Positions 23,884-32,681 of a stretch of 64,000 bases of DNA are shown here, piece by piece (positions within the stretch are counted from its first letter, which is position 1; every line of letters starts with the position of its first letter). The notes below the pieces were generated by a model, which had not been told where the DNA came from, made no database searches, and saw only the letters and a program-made list of their open reading frames with translations. Source of the stretch: Streptomyces xantholiticus (lineage in GTDB: Bacteria; Actinomycetota; Actinomycetes; Streptomycetales; Streptomycetaceae); NCBI RefSeq assembly GCF_014651015.1, contig NZ_BMWB01000012.1, forward strand, positions 124,001 through 188,000, written 5' to 3'. The position numbers and the translations under genes were made by a program.

Positions 23884-26270
23884 TCACGCGGCAGTCCGGT
23901 GCGGCCCTGGCGCCGGCCGTACAGCGCAGCAGGGTGGTCGTGCGGGGCGTGGTGCAGGGTGTGGGGTTCCGGCCCTACCTGTACACCCTGGCCACGGAAC
24001 TGCGGCTTTCCGGTCATGTGACCAACACGGTCGACGGTGTGGTCGTGGAGATCGAAGGGGAACCGGCCGCCGTCGCGCGGTTCTGCGCGCGCATCGCTCC
24101 CGAAGCCCCGCCCCTCGCGCTCGTCGAATCGGTGGACGCCACAGAGGTGCCCGCCACCGGGGGAAGCGGATTCACCATCGTCCCGTCCCGCGCCGGCGGC
24201 CCCGTGCGCACCTTGGTGTCCCCGGACACGGCCACCTGTGCCGACTGTCTCGCGGAGTTCTCCGATCCGGCGAACCGGCGGCACCGCCATCCGTTCATCA
24301 CATGCACGCACTGCGGGCCCCGATTCACCATCGTCACCGGCTTGCCCTACGACCGCGACCACACGACCATGGCCGGGTTTCCGATGTGTGCCGACTGTGC
24401 ACGCGAGTACGGCGATCCGGCCGACCGTCGCTTCCACGCCCAGCCCGTCGCCTGCCCCGCCTGCGGTCCCCGGTTGCGCTTGATCGTCGCGGGGAGCGAC
24501 GGCGCAGGAGCGCGTTCGGCCGTGCCGGCAGGTGTGGATCCGGTCGCCCAGGCGCGCACGCTGCTGGCCGATGGTGCGATCGTCGCCGTGAAGGGACTCG
24601 GCGGCTACCACCTGGCCTGCGACGCGACCAACTCCTCTGCGGTGGCCGAGCTGCGCCGCCGCAAGGCCAGGGGCGACAAGCCGTTCGCCCTGATGGCCAA
24701 GGACATCTCCGATCTCGAGCCCCTCGTTCAGTTGGGACCCCTGGAAAGGGACTTGCTCACAGGGAGCGTACGGCCCATCGTCCTGATGCGACGCCGCCCC
24801 GGCGCACGGCCGCTGCCGGGCACCGCCTTTCCCTGCGAAGAGGTCGCACCCGGCAGCCCCGACCTCGGCGTCATGCTCCCCTACACGCCGGTGCATCACC
24901 TGCTCCTCGGACCGGGCACGCAGGAGCACGACGCGCCCAGGCTGTTGGTCATGACCAGCGGCAACATCGCCGGCGAACCCATCGTCACCGACGACACGGA
25001 AGCACAGAGGCGGCTGGCCCAACTGGCCGACGCCTGGCTGCTGCACGACCGTCCAATCCATGTGCCGTGCGACGACTCGGTGGTGCGCGTATGCGACGGC
25101 GAACCGCTGATGCTGCGCCGCTCCCGCGGACACGCCCCGCTGCCCCTCACCCTGCCCGTGCCGGTGGTCCCCGCCCTTGCCGTCGGCGGAGACCTCAAGA
25201 ACACCTTCTGTCTCGGGGAGGGCCGCAAAGCCTGGCTTTCCGCCCACATCGGGGACATGGACGACCTCGCGACGCAACTGGCCTTCGAGCGCGCCGAGAA
25301 GCAGTTGGAGTCCATCACAGGAGTGCGGCCCGGCATGATGGTCGCCGACCGGCACCCGGCGTACCGATCCGCCCAGTGGGCACGCCGGCACGCCGACGGG
25401 CGCCCGGTCGTGCGGGTCCAGCACCACCACGCCCATGTAGCGGCCGCCATGGCCGAGCACGGCCTGGACGGCAGCTGCCCGGTGATCGGAGTCGCTTTCG
25501 ACGGCACCGGCCACGGAGACGACGGCGCGGTGTGGGGCGGCGAGTTCCTGATCGCGGACTACGCGGGGTACTCCCGGTTCGCGCATCTCGCGTACGTACC
25601 CCTGCCGGGCGGGGACGCGACCGTACGGCGTCCGTACCGCATGGCCCTGGCGCACCTGCGTGCGGCGGGCATCCCCTGGAGCGGTGACCTGCTGTGCGCG
25701 ACGGCCTGCCCCGGCGATGAACTTCGCCTGCTGGAGCAGCAGTTGACGCGCAGCCTGAACTGCGTGCCCACGTCGAGCATGGGCCGTCTGTTCGACGCCG
25801 TCTCGTCGCTGGCCGGAGTCTGCCATCGAGCCGGTTACGAGGCGCAGGCCGCGATCGAGCTCGAGGCCGCCGCTGTCGGCGTGGAGTCCGAGGACGATGA
25901 CCGGTACACCTTCCGGATGGTCCGGCGGGCCGGTGCCCCGCTGGTGTGCGACCCCGCGCCCGTGATCGGTGCGGTCGTGGAAGACCTGCGGCACGGCATC
26001 GCGACGCCGTCCGTCGCCGCGCGATTCCATCGGGCGGTGGCGCGGCTCGTCCGCACAGTGTGCGCCGCGGCGCGTGACGAGGCCGGCCTTGAGACCGTCG
26101 CGTTGACCGGCGGGGTGTTCGCCAACGTTCTGCTCTCCTCCCTCTGTGCCCGCGGTCTGCGCCAGGACGGCTTCACCGTCCTGCGCCATCAGCGGATCCC
26201 ACCGAACGACGGGGGGCTGGCGGTAGGTCAGCTCGTCGTGGCCGCCCACGCCGCAGCCGAGGCCGGATGA
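23880..26270 (+). CDS. hypF: Carbamoyltransferase HypF
   Basis: A 796-residue enzyme that starts cyanide-ligand synthesis from carbamoyl phosphate and hands the carbamoyl group to HypE. Domains in order: acylphosphatase (about 18-105, VVQGVGFRPYLYTLA), two zinc-finger-like CxxC...CxxC units (CADC...CTHC, CADC...CPAC; about 118-200), YrdC-like (about 215-400) and the Kae1-like C-terminal domain (about 410-796) with the metal motif QHHHAHVAAAMAEH. All domains appear intact. The start is GTG 23880, coupled to hypB. Confidence 0.95.
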   Translation: MITRQSGAALAPAVQRSRVVVRGVVQGVGFRPYLYTLATELRLSGHVTNTVDGVVVEIEGEPAAVARFCARIAPEAPPLALVESVDATEVPATGGSGFTIVPSRAGGPVRTLVSPDTATCADCLAEFSDPANRRHRHPFITCTHCGPRFTIVTGLPYDRDHTTMAGFPMCADCAREYGDPADRRFHAQPVACPACGPRLRLIVAGSDGAGARSAVPAGVDPVAQARTLLADGAIVAVKGLGGYHLACDATNSSAVAELRRRKARGDKPFALMAKDISDLEPLVQLGPLERDLLTGSVRPIVLMRRRPGARPLPGTAFPCEEVAPGSPDLGVMLPYTPVHHLLLGPGTQEHDAPRLLVMTSGNIAGEPIVTDDTEAQRRLAQLADAWLLHDRPIHVPCDDSVVRVCDGEPLMLRRSRGHAPLPLTLPVPVVPALAVGGDLKNTFCLGEGRKAWLSAHIGDMDDLATQLAFERAEKQLESITGVRPGMMVADRHPAYRSAQWARRHADGRPVVRVQHHHAHVAAAMAEHGLDGSCPVIGVAFDGTGHGDDGAVWGGEFLIADYAGYSRFAHLAYVPLPGGDATVRRPYRMALAHLRAAGIPWSGDLLCATACPGDELRLLEQQLTRSLNCVPTSSMGRLFDAVSSLAGVCHRAGYEAQAAIELEAAAVGVESEDDDRYTFRMVRRAGAPLVCDPAPVIGAVVEDLRHGIATPSVAARFHRAVARLVRTVCAAARDEAGLETVALTGGVFANVLLSSLCARGLRQDGFTVLRHQRIPPNDGGLAVGQLVVAAHAAAEAG

Positions 26271-26312
26271 CGGGCACAGGCAGCCCACCAGCCCAACGTT
26301 AAGGAGACACAC

Positions 26313-26636
26313 ATGTGCCTTGCGGTACCCGGCAGAGTGCTGGGCGTCGAGGACAGGGACGGTACCCGCATGGCCACCGTCGACTTCGGCGGCGTGGTCA
26401 AGGAGGTGTGCCTGGAGTACCTGCCGGACCTGCGGGTCGGTGAGTACGCCATCGTCCATGTCGGCTTCGCGCTGCAGCGGCTGGACGAGGAATCGGCCCG
26501 CAGGACGCTGGAGCTGTTCGAGAACCTCGGCATGCTCCAGGAGGAGTTCGGCGACCCGTGGGAAGCGGCTGCCCACCCGGAAGAAGAAGCGGAACGGCCG
26601 ACGCAGGACGGCGTGGCCGGGGAGGTACAGCGGTGA
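26313..26636 (+). CDS. hypC: Hydrogenase assembly chaperone HypC/HybG
   Basis: A 107-residue chaperone beginning MCLAVPGRV, with the essential C2 that carries the Fe(CN)2CO precursor with HypD. The central DFGGVVKEVCLEYLP and VHVGFALQRLDEE (H49) stretches are typical. The C-terminal 25 residues are an acidic extension beyond the usual length. AAGGAG lies 8 bp upstream, and the stop overlaps hypD as GTGA. Confidence 0.95.
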   Translation: MCLAVPGRVLGVEDRDGTRMATVDFGGVVKEVCLEYLPDLRVGEYAIVHVGFALQRLDEESARRTLELFENLGMLQEEFGDPWEAAAHPEEEAERPTQDGVAGEVQR

Positions 26637-27772
26637 AGTACATCGACGAATTTCACGACCCGGACCTGGCGGCACGGCTGCTCGACGAGATCCGCGCCAC
26701 GGTGACCCGGCCATGGGCGCTGATGGAGGTCTGCGGCGGCCAGACCCACACCATCATCCGGCACGGAATCGACCAACTCCTGCCGGACAAGGTCGAGTTG
26801 ATCCATGGGCCGGGCTGTCCGGTGTGCGTGACACCGCTCGAAGTGATCGACAAGGCCCTCGAGATCGCCTCACGCCCCGGGGTGATCTTCTGCTCCTTCG
26901 GGGACATGCTGCGCGTCCCGGGCACCGGGCGTGACCTCTTCCAGGTCCGCGGGGCCGGTGGCGACGTCAGGGTGGTCTACTCACCGCTCGACGCGCTGCG
27001 GATCGCCGAGCAGAATCCGGACCGTGAGGTCGTCTTCTTCGGCATCGGCTTCGAAACCACTGCACCGCCCAACGCGATGACGGTATATCAGGCGCGTAGG
27101 CTCGGGATTCGAAACTTCAGCCTGCTCGTCTCGCATGTGCGCGTACCTCCGGCGATCGAGGCGATCATGCAGTCGCCGAACTGCCGCGTGCAGGCGTTCC
27201 TCGCCGCCGGCCATGTCTGCAGCGTGATGGGGACGGAGGAGTATCCGGAACTGGCCGAGCGATTCCGGGTGCCCATCGTCGTCACCGGATTCGAGCCACT
27301 GGACATCCTGGAGGGGGTGCGGCGCACCGTCCTGCAACTGGAGCGCGGCCAACACGCGGTGGACAACGCCTACCCGCGCGCCGTCAGGGCCGAGGGCAAT
27401 CCGGCCGCCCGGGCCATGCTGGACGACGTCTTCGAGGTCACGGACCGGCCGTGGCGCGGCATCGGCGTCATCCCCGACAGCGGTTGGCGGCTGGCCGAGC
27501 GCTATCGGGACTACGACGCCGAGTACCGCTTCTCGGTCGACGGCATCAACACCCGGGAGCCGGCCGAGTGCCGCAGTGGGGAGGTCCTGCAGGGGTTGCT
27601 GAAGCCCCACGAGTGCGAGGCCTTCGGCACGACCTGTACACCCCGCACACCGCTGGGAGCCACGATGGTCTCCAGCGAGGGTGCCTGCGCCGCGTACTAC
27701 CTGTACCGGCGGCTCGAGCTGAAGGCCCCGTCCTCGGGAGCCTCGTCCCTGGAGGGCAGCGCCGTTGTCTGA
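26633..27772 (+). CDS. hypD: Hydrogenase formation protein HypD
   Basis: A 379-residue iron-sulfur scaffold on which the Fe(CN)2CO unit is assembled with HypC. Motifs: CGGQTHTIIRHGI (C34), HGPGCPVCVTP (C62 and C65) and, at the C-terminus, KPHECEAFGTTCTPRTPLGA followed by MVSSEGACAAYY, which hold the [4Fe-4S] cysteines and redox pair. The start is GTG 26633, overlapping hypC. The length is normal for the family. Confidence 0.96.
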   Translation: MKYIDEFHDPDLAARLLDEIRATVTRPWALMEVCGGQTHTIIRHGIDQLLPDKVELIHGPGCPVCVTPLEVIDKALEIASRPGVIFCSFGDMLRVPGTGRDLFQVRGAGGDVRVVYSPLDALRIAEQNPDREVVFFGIGFETTAPPNAMTVYQARRLGIRNFSLLVSHVRVPPAIEAIMQSPNCRVQAFLAAGHVCSVMGTEEYPELAERFRVPIVVTGFEPLDILEGVRRTVLQLERGQHAVDNAYPRAVRAEGNPAARAMLDDVFEVTDRPWRGIGVIPDSGWRLAERYRDYDAEYRFSVDGINTREPAECRSGEVLQGLLKPHECEAFGTTCTPRTPLGATMVSSEGACAAYYLYRRLELKAPSSGASSLEGSAVV

Positions 27773-28883
27773 CACCACCAGCGCTCCCCGTCCCGCGGAC
27801 CCGCACGCCGCGGCGGAGCGCGGCGAACGCGGCGGGCCGGACATGCTCTCCTGGACCTGTCCCGTCCCGCTGAGCGACCAGCCGCGGATCGTGATGGGCC
27901 ACGGCGGAGGCGGGGCCATGTCCGCCGAACTCGTCGAGCAGGTCTTCGCCCCGGCCTTCGGCGGCCCGGTGCTGTCCGCCCTGACGGACTCCGCGGCCCT
28001 GGAACTCGGCGGGGCGCGGCTGGCCTTCTCCACCGACTCCTTCGTGGTGCGGCCCATGTTCTTCCCCGGTGGCAGCATCGGCGACCTGGCTGTCAACGGG
28101 ACGGTGAATGACCTCGCCATGAGCGGGGCCCGCGCCGCCTACCTGTCCTGCGGCTTCATTCTCGAGGAGGGCGTCGGGATCGACGTCGTCGGCCGCGTCG
28201 CCGAGGCCCTCGGAGCGGCCGCACGCACCGCAGGGGTCGAAGTGGTGACGGGCGACACCAAGGTGGTGGAGGCAGGTCACGGCGACGGTATCTACATCAA
28301 CACTTCCGGCATCGGTCTGATCCCGCCCGGGGTCGATCTGCGTCCCCAGCGGGTCGTGCCCGGCGATGTCGTGATCGTCAGTGGCGCCATCGGTGTCCAT
28401 GGTGTGGCGATCATGAGCGTGCGGGAGGGCCTCGAGTTCGGGGTGGAGATCGAGAGCGACTGCGCGGCGCTCGGGGGCCTCGTCGAGGCGATGCTCGCCA
28501 TCACGCCCGACCTGCACGCCCTGCGGGATCCGACACGCGGCGGACTGGCCGCCTCGCTCAACGAGATCGCGGCTGCGTCCGGGACGGGGATCGTCGTCCG
28601 GGAACGGGCGGTGCCGGTGCCGCAGCCCGTGGCCAACGCGTGTGCCGTTCTGGGACTGGACCCGATGTACGTGGCGAACGAGGGCAAGCTGGTCGCCTTC
28701 GTCCCGCCTCAGCACGCCGAGGAGGTCCTGGCAGCCATGCGCGCCCATCCCTTGGGCGCGGAGGCCGCCGTGATCGGCGAGGTGGTCGACGAGCACCGCG
28801 GGATGGTGGTCGCCCGCACCGGCCTCGGCGGCACACGGGTCGTCGATCTGCCCGTCGGCGAACAGTTGCCGCGGATCTGCTGA
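27765..28883 (+). CDS. hypE: Hydrogenase expression/formation protein HypE
   Basis: A 372-residue AIR-synthase-fold enzyme that dehydrates the thiocarbamate on its C-terminal cysteine to thiocyanate, the source of the CN ligands. The C-terminus is the canonical PRIC with the terminal cysteine. The ATP-binding region includes MGHGGGGAMSAELVEQVF and a DTKVVEAGHGDGIYINTSG stretch. The start is TTG 27765, 8 bp after GGAGGG and inside the end of hypD. It is the last gene of the hyp operon. Confidence 0.95.
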   Translation: MSDTTSAPRPADPHAAAERGERGGPDMLSWTCPVPLSDQPRIVMGHGGGGAMSAELVEQVFAPAFGGPVLSALTDSAALELGGARLAFSTDSFVVRPMFFPGGSIGDLAVNGTVNDLAMSGARAAYLSCGFILEEGVGIDVVGRVAEALGAAARTAGVEVVTGDTKVVEAGHGDGIYINTSGIGLIPPGVDLRPQRVVPGDVVIVSGAIGVHGVAIMSVREGLEFGVEIESDCAALGGLVEAMLAITPDLHALRDPTRGGLAASLNEIAAASGTGIVVRERAVPVPQPVANACAVLGLDPMYVANEGKLVAFVPPQHAEEVLAAMRAHPLGAEAAVIGEVVDEHRGMVVARTGLGGTRVVDLPVGEQLPRIC

Positions 28884-28932
28884 GTCGCCCGGGGCGCGCG
28901 GGCGCAGGTGCCTCGAGGCCGGCGGATCACGC

Positions 28933-29163
28933 TCAGGCGGTCCCTCGGCCCCTGCCGGGACGGGTGTCCAGCGTCCATGTGTGCGCACAGGCCGGGCACT
29001 GCAGATGGACCAGGGCGCCCTCGTTGGAGATGAGATAGCGCCAGTGCTCGGAGCAGTTGCGCCGCTCCGAGCAGGTCACGCAGCCGCGCGCGTCGTCGCA
29101 TCCGGGGCAGGCGACCCATGCCCGCCGGGCGCGGTCCGCCTGCGGATCAATGGGAAGCCGCAT
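28933..29163 (-). CDS. Small zinc-ribbon-like hypothetical protein
   Basis: A 76-residue protein with cysteine pairs ACPGC, CVTC and CPAC plus further cysteines, and an aromatic core (EHWRYLISNEGALVHLQC), the form of a zinc ribbon. The start at 29163 (MRLPIDPQAD) overlaps the end of the upstream gene by 17 bp. It is convergent with hypE, 49 bp away. No function is known; the pair with the next gene looks like a small conserved Streptomyces unit. Confidence 0.68.
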   Translation of the reverse strand: MRLPIDPQADRARRAWVACPGCDDARGCVTCSERRNCSEHWRYLISNEGALVHLQCPACAHTWTLDTRPGRGRGTA

Positions 29164-29398
29164 CGCCCGGCTCCCGTCCCGGCAGCACGCCCGCAGCCAC
29201 GAGCCTGCGATACACCTGCTCCTGCTCCGCGTCCAGGCCGGAGTAGAGGAGCGCATGGGCCTCCTCCTCCGAGCGGAGTGCGGCCATGGGGTCCCAGTCG
29301 GGACCCAGCGCCGCCACGACCTCGGCCCGCCGGCGGGCCTCCTCGAGAGTGAGGTCGATGGTGAAATTCAGGTGGTCGGGTGCGGAGTCCTGGTCCAT
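29147..29398 (-). CDS. DUF6400 family small protein
   Basis: An 83-residue acidic helical protein (MDQDSAPDHLNFTIDLTLEE, then ARRRAEVVAALGPDWDP). The family is recognised from Streptomyces as DUF6400. It overlaps the zinc-ribbon gene by 17 bp, so the two are made together. No catalytic motif is visible. Confidence 0.72.
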   Translation of the reverse strand: MDQDSAPDHLNFTIDLTLEEARRRAEVVAALGPDWDPMAALRSEEEAHALLYSGLDAEQEQVYRRLVAAGVLPGREPGDAASH

Positions 29399-29696
29399 GG
29401 GGGTGCTTTCGGATGATGGTGCTACGAGCCGGACCCCGCCACGTCTACCAGAGCGGCGGACGCGCCGTGAAGGCGGTGTGACGCACCTCATCGCTCCCGC
29501 TCCCGACCCTCGCGGGCCCGGCCGGGCCCGCCCTGTTGTGCTGTGGCCGACCGTCGTCCCACCAGCGCCGGGCCGGCAGACGGTGGTGGTACAGCCACCC
29601 CGTGCGCAGGAGCGCGGTCAGTACATCCCCGGCACTGCCTGTAACCGTCCCCCTGGCCAGGTGCTGGACCTTCGAACACGCCCCTTGAGAAGGCGG

Positions 29697-30656
29697 TCAG
29701 GACTCCTTGTGCGGGGCGCGGAAGATGCGCCGATAGCCCTGGGGGGTGGTTCCCAGCCGGCGAGCGAAGTGGTGACGGAGGTTGTCGATGGTGCCGAAGC
29801 CGGTACGGCTGGCGATCGCGGTGATCGGCTCGTCGGTGGTTTCCAGATGATGCTGGGCGAGCAGGATGCGTTGTCCGGTCAGCCATTGCAGGGGAGTGGT
29901 TCCGGTCTCCTGCTGGAAGCGCCGGGCGAAGGTGCGCGGGGACAGGTGGGCGCGGTGGGCCATTGCCTCGACGGTCAGATCCTGGTCGAGGTTGGCCTCG
30001 ATCCAGGTCAGGACGGGGCTCAGCGAGGCGGTGCCCTCCCGGGGCTGGGGGCGTTCGCGGTACTGGCGCTGGCCGCCTTCCCGGTGCGGGGGTGCGACCA
30101 TGCGCCGCGCGATCGCGTTGGCCACGGCACTGCCGTGCTCCTTGCGGACCAGGTGGAGGCAGGTGTCGACGCCGGCGGCGGTGCCGGCCCCGGTGAGGAC
30201 GGGGTCCTCGTCGACATAGAGCACGTCCGACTCGACCCGGGCCTGCGGGTGGCGGCGGGCGAGTTCCCCGGTGTACTGCCAGTGCGTGGTGCAACTCCGG
30301 CCGTCCAGCAGGCCGGCCTGGCCGAGGAGGAAGGCACCGGTGCAGATGCTCAGGACGCGGGCGCCGCGCTCGACGGCGGCACACAGCTCCTCGGCGAGGC
30401 GGTCGGACTGGCGTACGCGCAGGTCGTAGGCCGGGACACAGATGAGGTCCGCGGTGGCAAGCCGCTCCGGGCCGTGCGAGGCCCGAACCTCGAAACCGTG
30501 CCGTGTGGGCACGTCCTGGCCGGTGGCCGAGACGAGGGCGAAGTCGTAGCGGGGCAGTGCGTCACCGCTGCGGTCGATACCGAAGACCTCGCAGAAGACG
30601 CCCAGCTCGAAGGCGTGTGCGCCCTCGAGAGCGATGACGGCGACATCGCGGAGCAT
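29697..30656 (-). CDS. GlxA-type AraC family transcriptional regulator
   Basis: A 319-residue regulator. Residues 1-165 form a DJ-1/PfpI-like domain (VAVIALEGAHAFELGVFCEV; nucleophile-elbow equivalent SICTGAFLLGQAG). Residues about 215-310 are the AraC double helix-turn-helix (TVEAMAHRAHLSPRTFARRF and TAIASRTGFGTIDNLRHHF). It is divergent from the DUF3291 gene across 133 bp, which is its most likely target. The 298 bp between its stop and the DUF6400 gene (29399-29696) hold no gene I can support. Confidence 0.9.
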   Translation of the reverse strand: MLRDVAVIALEGAHAFELGVFCEVFGIDRSGDALPRYDFALVSATGQDVPTRHGFEVRASHGPERLATADLICVPAYDLRVRQSDRLAEELCAAVERGARVLSICTGAFLLGQAGLLDGRSCTTHWQYTGELARRHPQARVESDVLYVDEDPVLTGAGTAAGVDTCLHLVRKEHGSAVANAIARRMVAPPHREGGQRQYRERPQPREGTASLSPVLTWIEANLDQDLTVEAMAHRAHLSPRTFARRFQQETGTTPLQWLTGQRILLAQHHLETTDEPITAIASRTGFGTIDNLRHHFARRLGTTPQGYRRIFRAPHKES

Positions 30657-30789
30657 CGGATGCTCCCTTCGCGGTCGAGGGCGGTGGCAGGAATTTCAGT
30701 GTACCGGTCGTTTCTGCCACTCCCGTGGGCCGGACGGCCCTGGAAGGCTCACACCCGTAAGCACACCACCCAGAAAGCCGGGCTCTGCC

Positions 30790-31269
30790 ATGACTGCACA
30801 CGAACTCGCCCAGGTGAACATCGCTCGCCTCAAGTTCCCGCTGGACTCAGTGGAATTGAAGCCCTTCGTGGACGCGCTCGACCCCGTCAACGCGGTCGCC
30901 GACGAGGCCGACGGATTCGTCTGGCGACTCAAGAGCGCTGACGCCGACGACGCCAGGGACCTGCGGGTCTTCGACGACGGCTGGATGCTGGTGAACATGT
31001 CGATGTGGCGGGACGTGAACGCACTGACCGTCTTCATGTACCAAGGGCAGCACCGCGAAATGATGTCCCGCCGTTACGAGTTCTTCGAACGGGTCGACGA
31101 GGCGATGACCACGATGTGGTGGGTCCCGGCCGGCCACCGCCCGACGGTGGAGGAAGCCGAACAGCGCCTCCTCCACCTGCGCGAGCACGGCCCCACGCCG
31201 TACGCCTTCACCCTCCGTGCGACGTTCCCCGCGGGGACGGCGGCACCGGCTGTCAGGACCGCTTCATGA
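30790..31269 (+). CDS. DUF3291 domain-containing protein
   Basis: A 159-residue protein of the dimeric alpha/beta-barrel type (DUF3291). It begins MTAHELAQVNIARLKFPLDS and has the family FVWRLKSADADDARDLRVFD and NMSMWRDVNALTVFMYQGQH segments, with a His/Trp-rich core (TTMWWVPAGHRPTVEEAEQR). Relatives include small haem-degrading or monooxygenase-like folds, but no activity is established. It is commonly found beside GlxA-type regulators, as here. Confidence 0.82.
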   Translation: MTAHELAQVNIARLKFPLDSVELKPFVDALDPVNAVADEADGFVWRLKSADADDARDLRVFDDGWMLVNMSMWRDVNALTVFMYQGQHREMMSRRYEFFERVDEAMTTMWWVPAGHRPTVEEAEQRLLHLREHGPTPYAFTLRATFPAGTAAPAVRTAS

Positions 31270-31830
31270 GCGACCGTGCACATGCCTCGTCCTCGCGCCC
31301 GGGAACGCCGAGATCCGCGCAGGACGACTCGCCGTCCCGCCAAGCAGGGCGACCGCGGCGACCCAGGACGCGTCCGCGTTCGTCGAGAAGAGATACCGGG
31401 CGGCGGCCGGGACCACGGTGACACCGGCCACGGTGCCCACCGTGTCGAAGCCGGTCAGCGCACCCGTCACCGCGGCACTCGCGACCAGGCCGGCGGTCAG
31501 CGAGGTCCATGACGACGCCCTCCACCAACAGGCCGGTGAGCGGCCGTGCGGAGAAGTTCGCCGGGCCCTCAGGAACGCCCCGTTGTCGGACATGCCGCTG
31601 CATTCGCGTTCGGAACCTTGCGGAAGGGGAGCCGCCCGGGCGCGGGTGCCGGGCACGCCCGCACCCGCACCCGGGTGGCTGGAATCATGTCACCGTCCGC
31701 GCTCTGAACGGGGGGTTGTGAAGCTGGTGCGCGCGCCCCCGTCGGCTTCGGTCACCAGGGCGACGTCCCCGGCCGCCCCGCCCCGGCCGCTTCGCGCGCC
31801 CTCAGCGGCGCAGGCCCACCGGACTTGCTG
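31270..31830. other. No intact gene; possible coding remnant
   Basis: A minus-strand stretch at about 31270-31510 has a membrane-protein-like run (LTAGLVASAAVTGALTGFDT, then VAGVTVVPAARYLFSTNADA) but no convincing start or family. I treat it as a possible remnant only. The rest is featureless. Confidence 0.35.
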
Positions 31831-32613
31831 TCAGGGGCAGTTGACCATCGAGTCGCCGGTGTCGCGGTTGCAGGAGTCGAAGGCGAGACCGCCGTCGAGG
31901 CTGTCGTTGGCGTTGACGCCGTCGGTGGCGTTGAGGGTGTCGTTGCCCTCGTCGCCGCTCAGTGTGTCGTTGCCGCTGCCTCCGGCCAGGGTGTCGTTTC
32001 CGGTGTTCCCGTTGAGGGTGTCGTGGCCCTCATTCCCGTTGAGGGTGTCGTTGCCGGCATTGCCGTTGATGGTGTCGTTCCCTCCCAGCCCGGAGAGGGT
32101 GTCGTTCCCGGGCCCACCGTTGATGGTGTCGTTGCCCGGAGTCGCTGCCGTGAGGCCGAAGACCCCGAGCGGGTCGTCGCCGACAAGATGATCCGCGCGG
32201 GGGCCGCCGTCGAGATGGTCCCTGCCGCCGCCCCCGTAAAGAGTGGCGGGGACATCCAGATTCGGGGAGACCGTGATGTCGTCATCGGCGTCCTGGCCGT
32301 TGACCTGCACGGCCGTGGGGAGTGGGCACGCCGCGAGATTCTCCGACCGTGTCTCGCAGGGGGCTACGGCGCGCACCTCGTCCGCGTTGTCCGACACGAG
32401 GACGACGCTGCCCTGACGGCGGACGGTGATGTCGTTGGCCACGCCCTGATCCGCCGTGACGAGCAGGGTGGCGTCGGCCATCTCGACCACCGTGGCGCCC
32501 GCGAGGTGCCGGGGCTCAGCGGTGAGCGCAGTCGCTGAGGCCGAGGTGCCGGCCAGCGCAGCGCAGAGGAGTGCCCCGGCCGACAGGATCACGTAGATAC
32601 GTCGAGCTGTCAT
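31831..32613 (-). CDS. Secreted RTX-type calcium-binding repeat protein
   Basis: A 260-residue exported protein. A Sec signal peptide (about 1-27, ending ASA) precedes a beta-rich region and about nine tandem GGxGNDT(L/I)xG nonapeptide repeats at about 165-235 (GGPGNDTINGGPGNDTLSG and so on), which form calcium-loaded beta-rolls. It ends CNRDTGDSMVNCP, with a cysteine pair. GAAGGAG precedes ATG 32613. It lies 68 bp downstream of a paralogue of exactly the same length. No catalytic domain is present, so a structural or surface role is likely. Confidence 0.85.
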   Translation of the reverse strand: MTARRIYVILSAGALLCAALAGTSASATALTAEPRHLAGATVVEMADATLLVTADQGVANDITVRRQGSVVLVSDNADEVRAVAPCETRSENLAACPLPTAVQVNGQDADDDITVSPNLDVPATLYGGGGRDHLDGGPRADHLVGDDPLGVFGLTAATPGNDTINGGPGNDTLSGLGGNDTINGNAGNDTLNGNEGHDTLNGNTGNDTLAGGSGNDTLSGDEGNDTLNATDGVNANDSLDGGLAFDSCNRDTGDSMVNCP

Positions 32614-32681
32614 GGTTGTGCTTCTCCTTCGTCGTGTCGCCGGCACTGCGGGCCTGCCTGCGCGTGGTTCGCGCTCACTGG

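Noticed and set aside
23868..26714. Minus-strand open frame of more than 900 codons opposite hypF and hypC
   Set aside because: Antisense shadow; composition is low-information Arg/Gly/His/Gln and the plus strand encodes intact HypF and HypC.
31270..31510. Minus-strand hydrophobic frame after the DUF3291 gene
   Set aside because: Hydrophobic but without start, ribosome site or family; may be decay or chance.
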